A stretch of DNA of 6,577 nucleotides, taken from the NCBI GenBank assembly GCA_964426135.1, contig CAYRPN010000206.1:1-6577 (forward strand), written 5' to 3'. The notes below the pieces were generated by a model, which was not told where the DNA came from, searched no databases, and saw only the letters and a program-made list of their open reading frames with translations. Numbering within the stretch: the first letter of the stretch is position 1; every line of letters begins with the position of its first letter. Origin of the DNA: CAYRPN01 sp964426135. GTDB lineage: Bacteria; Planctomycetota; Phycisphaerae; Phycisphaerales; Phycisphaeraceae. Shown piece by piece: positions 6,100 to 6,577 of the stretch. Both the position numbers and the translations under genes were made by a program.

Positions 6100-6231
6100 A
6101 GATGATGTCTCCACCATGTGACCCGACTGGGAACACACGAAAGGGTTGAGGATTCCGCCCCGGACGACGACCGACGATGATGCCTCCAAAGCCTTGCGTC
6201 AGCACCAGGACTGCCGACGCCAAGTCGAGCG

Positions 6232-6260
6232 AAACTAATTGAGCACGCCGCATTTGTCAA
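6232..6260 (-). promoter_or_regulatory. Candidate promoter of the transporter gene
   Basis: On the minus strand there is a perfect -35 hexamer TTGACA (6260-6255), then a 17-base spacer, then TAGTTT (6237-6232), a weak -10 with three of six consensus positions. Transcription from here would give a leader of roughly 125 bases before the preferred start at 6099. Confidence 0.4.
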
Positions 6261-6317
6261 GACAAAGCTTGCCGTCCTTGTCGACACGTCCTCTGAGAAC
6301 GCAGAACTGCGGAGGAA

Positions 6318-6518
6318 ATGGACATCGACGATCTCACGCGCCTGGACGTGGCGGAATCGATACTGAATGCTGCGGCGATCTACAAGACGATTCGCTCCGT
6401 CAGCCCCTATTGAAGGGTCCGCGAATACCTCCACATCATTCAAAGCACCACCTTGACCGGCGTGCTGATTTACACCAAAGGCAAGCTGGTTGTCGAAGCA
6501 GGCATCGAGACATACTAA
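6318..6518 (+). pseudogene. Short reading frame broken by an in-frame TGA; probable remnant
   Basis: From ATG 6318 the frame encodes 31 residues (MDIDDLTRLDVAESILNAAA at the start, then IYKTIRSVSPY) and meets TGA at 6411. The same frame then continues for 34 codons with protein-like composition (RVREYLHIIQ, then GVLIYTKGKLVVEAGIETY) to TAA at 6516. The composition before and after the TGA, an amphipathic helix then beta-like strands, looks like one small protein cut by a nonsense change, and the end after ETY also looks abrupt. I do not recognise the family. GGAGG at 6311-6315 is only two bases from the ATG, which is close for an SD. Elsewhere in the window TGA acts as a normal stop. Alternatively this is non-coding. 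Confidence 0.4.
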
Positions 6519-6521
6519 TTT

Positions 6522-6577
6522 ATGGCTCATCCGCTATTTGCGTACTTGACACCGGTTGGAACGGGCGTTTCGGAGTC
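6522..6577 (+). CDS. Possible start of a gene running off the window
   Basis: ATG 6522 opens a frame (MAHPLFAYLTPVGTGVSE) that stays open to the end of the window. It is in the same frame as the broken reading frame just upstream, from which it is separated by TAA and one codon. No good SD is seen and 18 residues are too few to recognise; it may instead be the decayed end of that remnant. Confidence 0.2.
   Translation, partial: MAHPLFAYLTPVGTGVSE

Noticed and set aside
4432..6105. 557-residue plus-strand open frame opposite the transporter
   Set aside because: It is the exact antisense of the transporter gene; its composition (runs of Gln, His, Glu, Gly) is typical of a shadow frame, while the minus strand shows membrane helices and an MFS motif.
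6100..6189. Longer transporter start at TTG 6189 or ATG 6117
   Set aside because: The extra residues are not helix-like and neither site has an SD as good as the GGAG before ATG 6099.
6318..6518. TGA recoded as tryptophan, glycine or selenocysteine
   Set aside because: The DapA-like, flavoenzyme, DUF2442 and transporter genes all end at TGA, and no selenocysteine element or family was recognised.

Overview
The window looks like bacterial chromosome with GC-rich genes (judged by eye). The gene families and the preference for starts without a Shine-Dalgarno (SD) sequence would suit a Planctomycetota/PVC-type or similar environmental bacterium. No marker gene is present, so the taxonomy is a weak inference.

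Left part (321-3766, + strand): three genes that read as a trans-4-hydroxy-L-proline catabolic module. They are a DapA/N-acetylneuraminate-lyase-fold protein (best guess pyrroline-4-hydroxy-2-carboxylate deaminase), a two-cysteine 4-hydroxyproline 2-epimerase of the proline racemase family, and, 11 bases further on, a DadA-like FAD oxidase/dehydrogenase. In the known pathway the epimerase makes cis-4-hydroxy-D-proline, the flavoenzyme oxidises it to the pyrroline, and the DapA-like enzyme deaminates and dehydrates that to 2-oxoglutarate semialdehyde. The last enzyme, 2-oxoglutarate semialdehyde dehydrogenase, is not in the window.

The two long gaps around the first gene (1-320 and 1230-1562) carry arrays of degenerate 7-base repeats. 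Each array switches strand sense partway, so its ends are complementary. In the second gap this gives a 34-bp inverted repeat with one mismatch, whose right arm stops six bases before the epimerase start codon. These arrays are the most unusual part of the window.

Middle (3767-4560): a compact DUF4160-DUF2442 gene pair, four bases apart, with good SD sites. It resembles a toxin-antitoxin-like or otherwise mobile small-gene pair. A bidirectional hairpin terminator follows, between it and the next, convergent gene.

Right part (4561-6260, - strand): a 512-residue major facilitator transporter with a hydrophilic insert of about 105 residues before its last membrane helix, behind a possible promoter with a perfect -35 box. 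Its link to hydroxyproline use is unproven. The last 300 bases hold a short + strand reading frame interrupted by an in-frame TGA (probably a gene remnant) and possibly the first codons of another gene running off the end.
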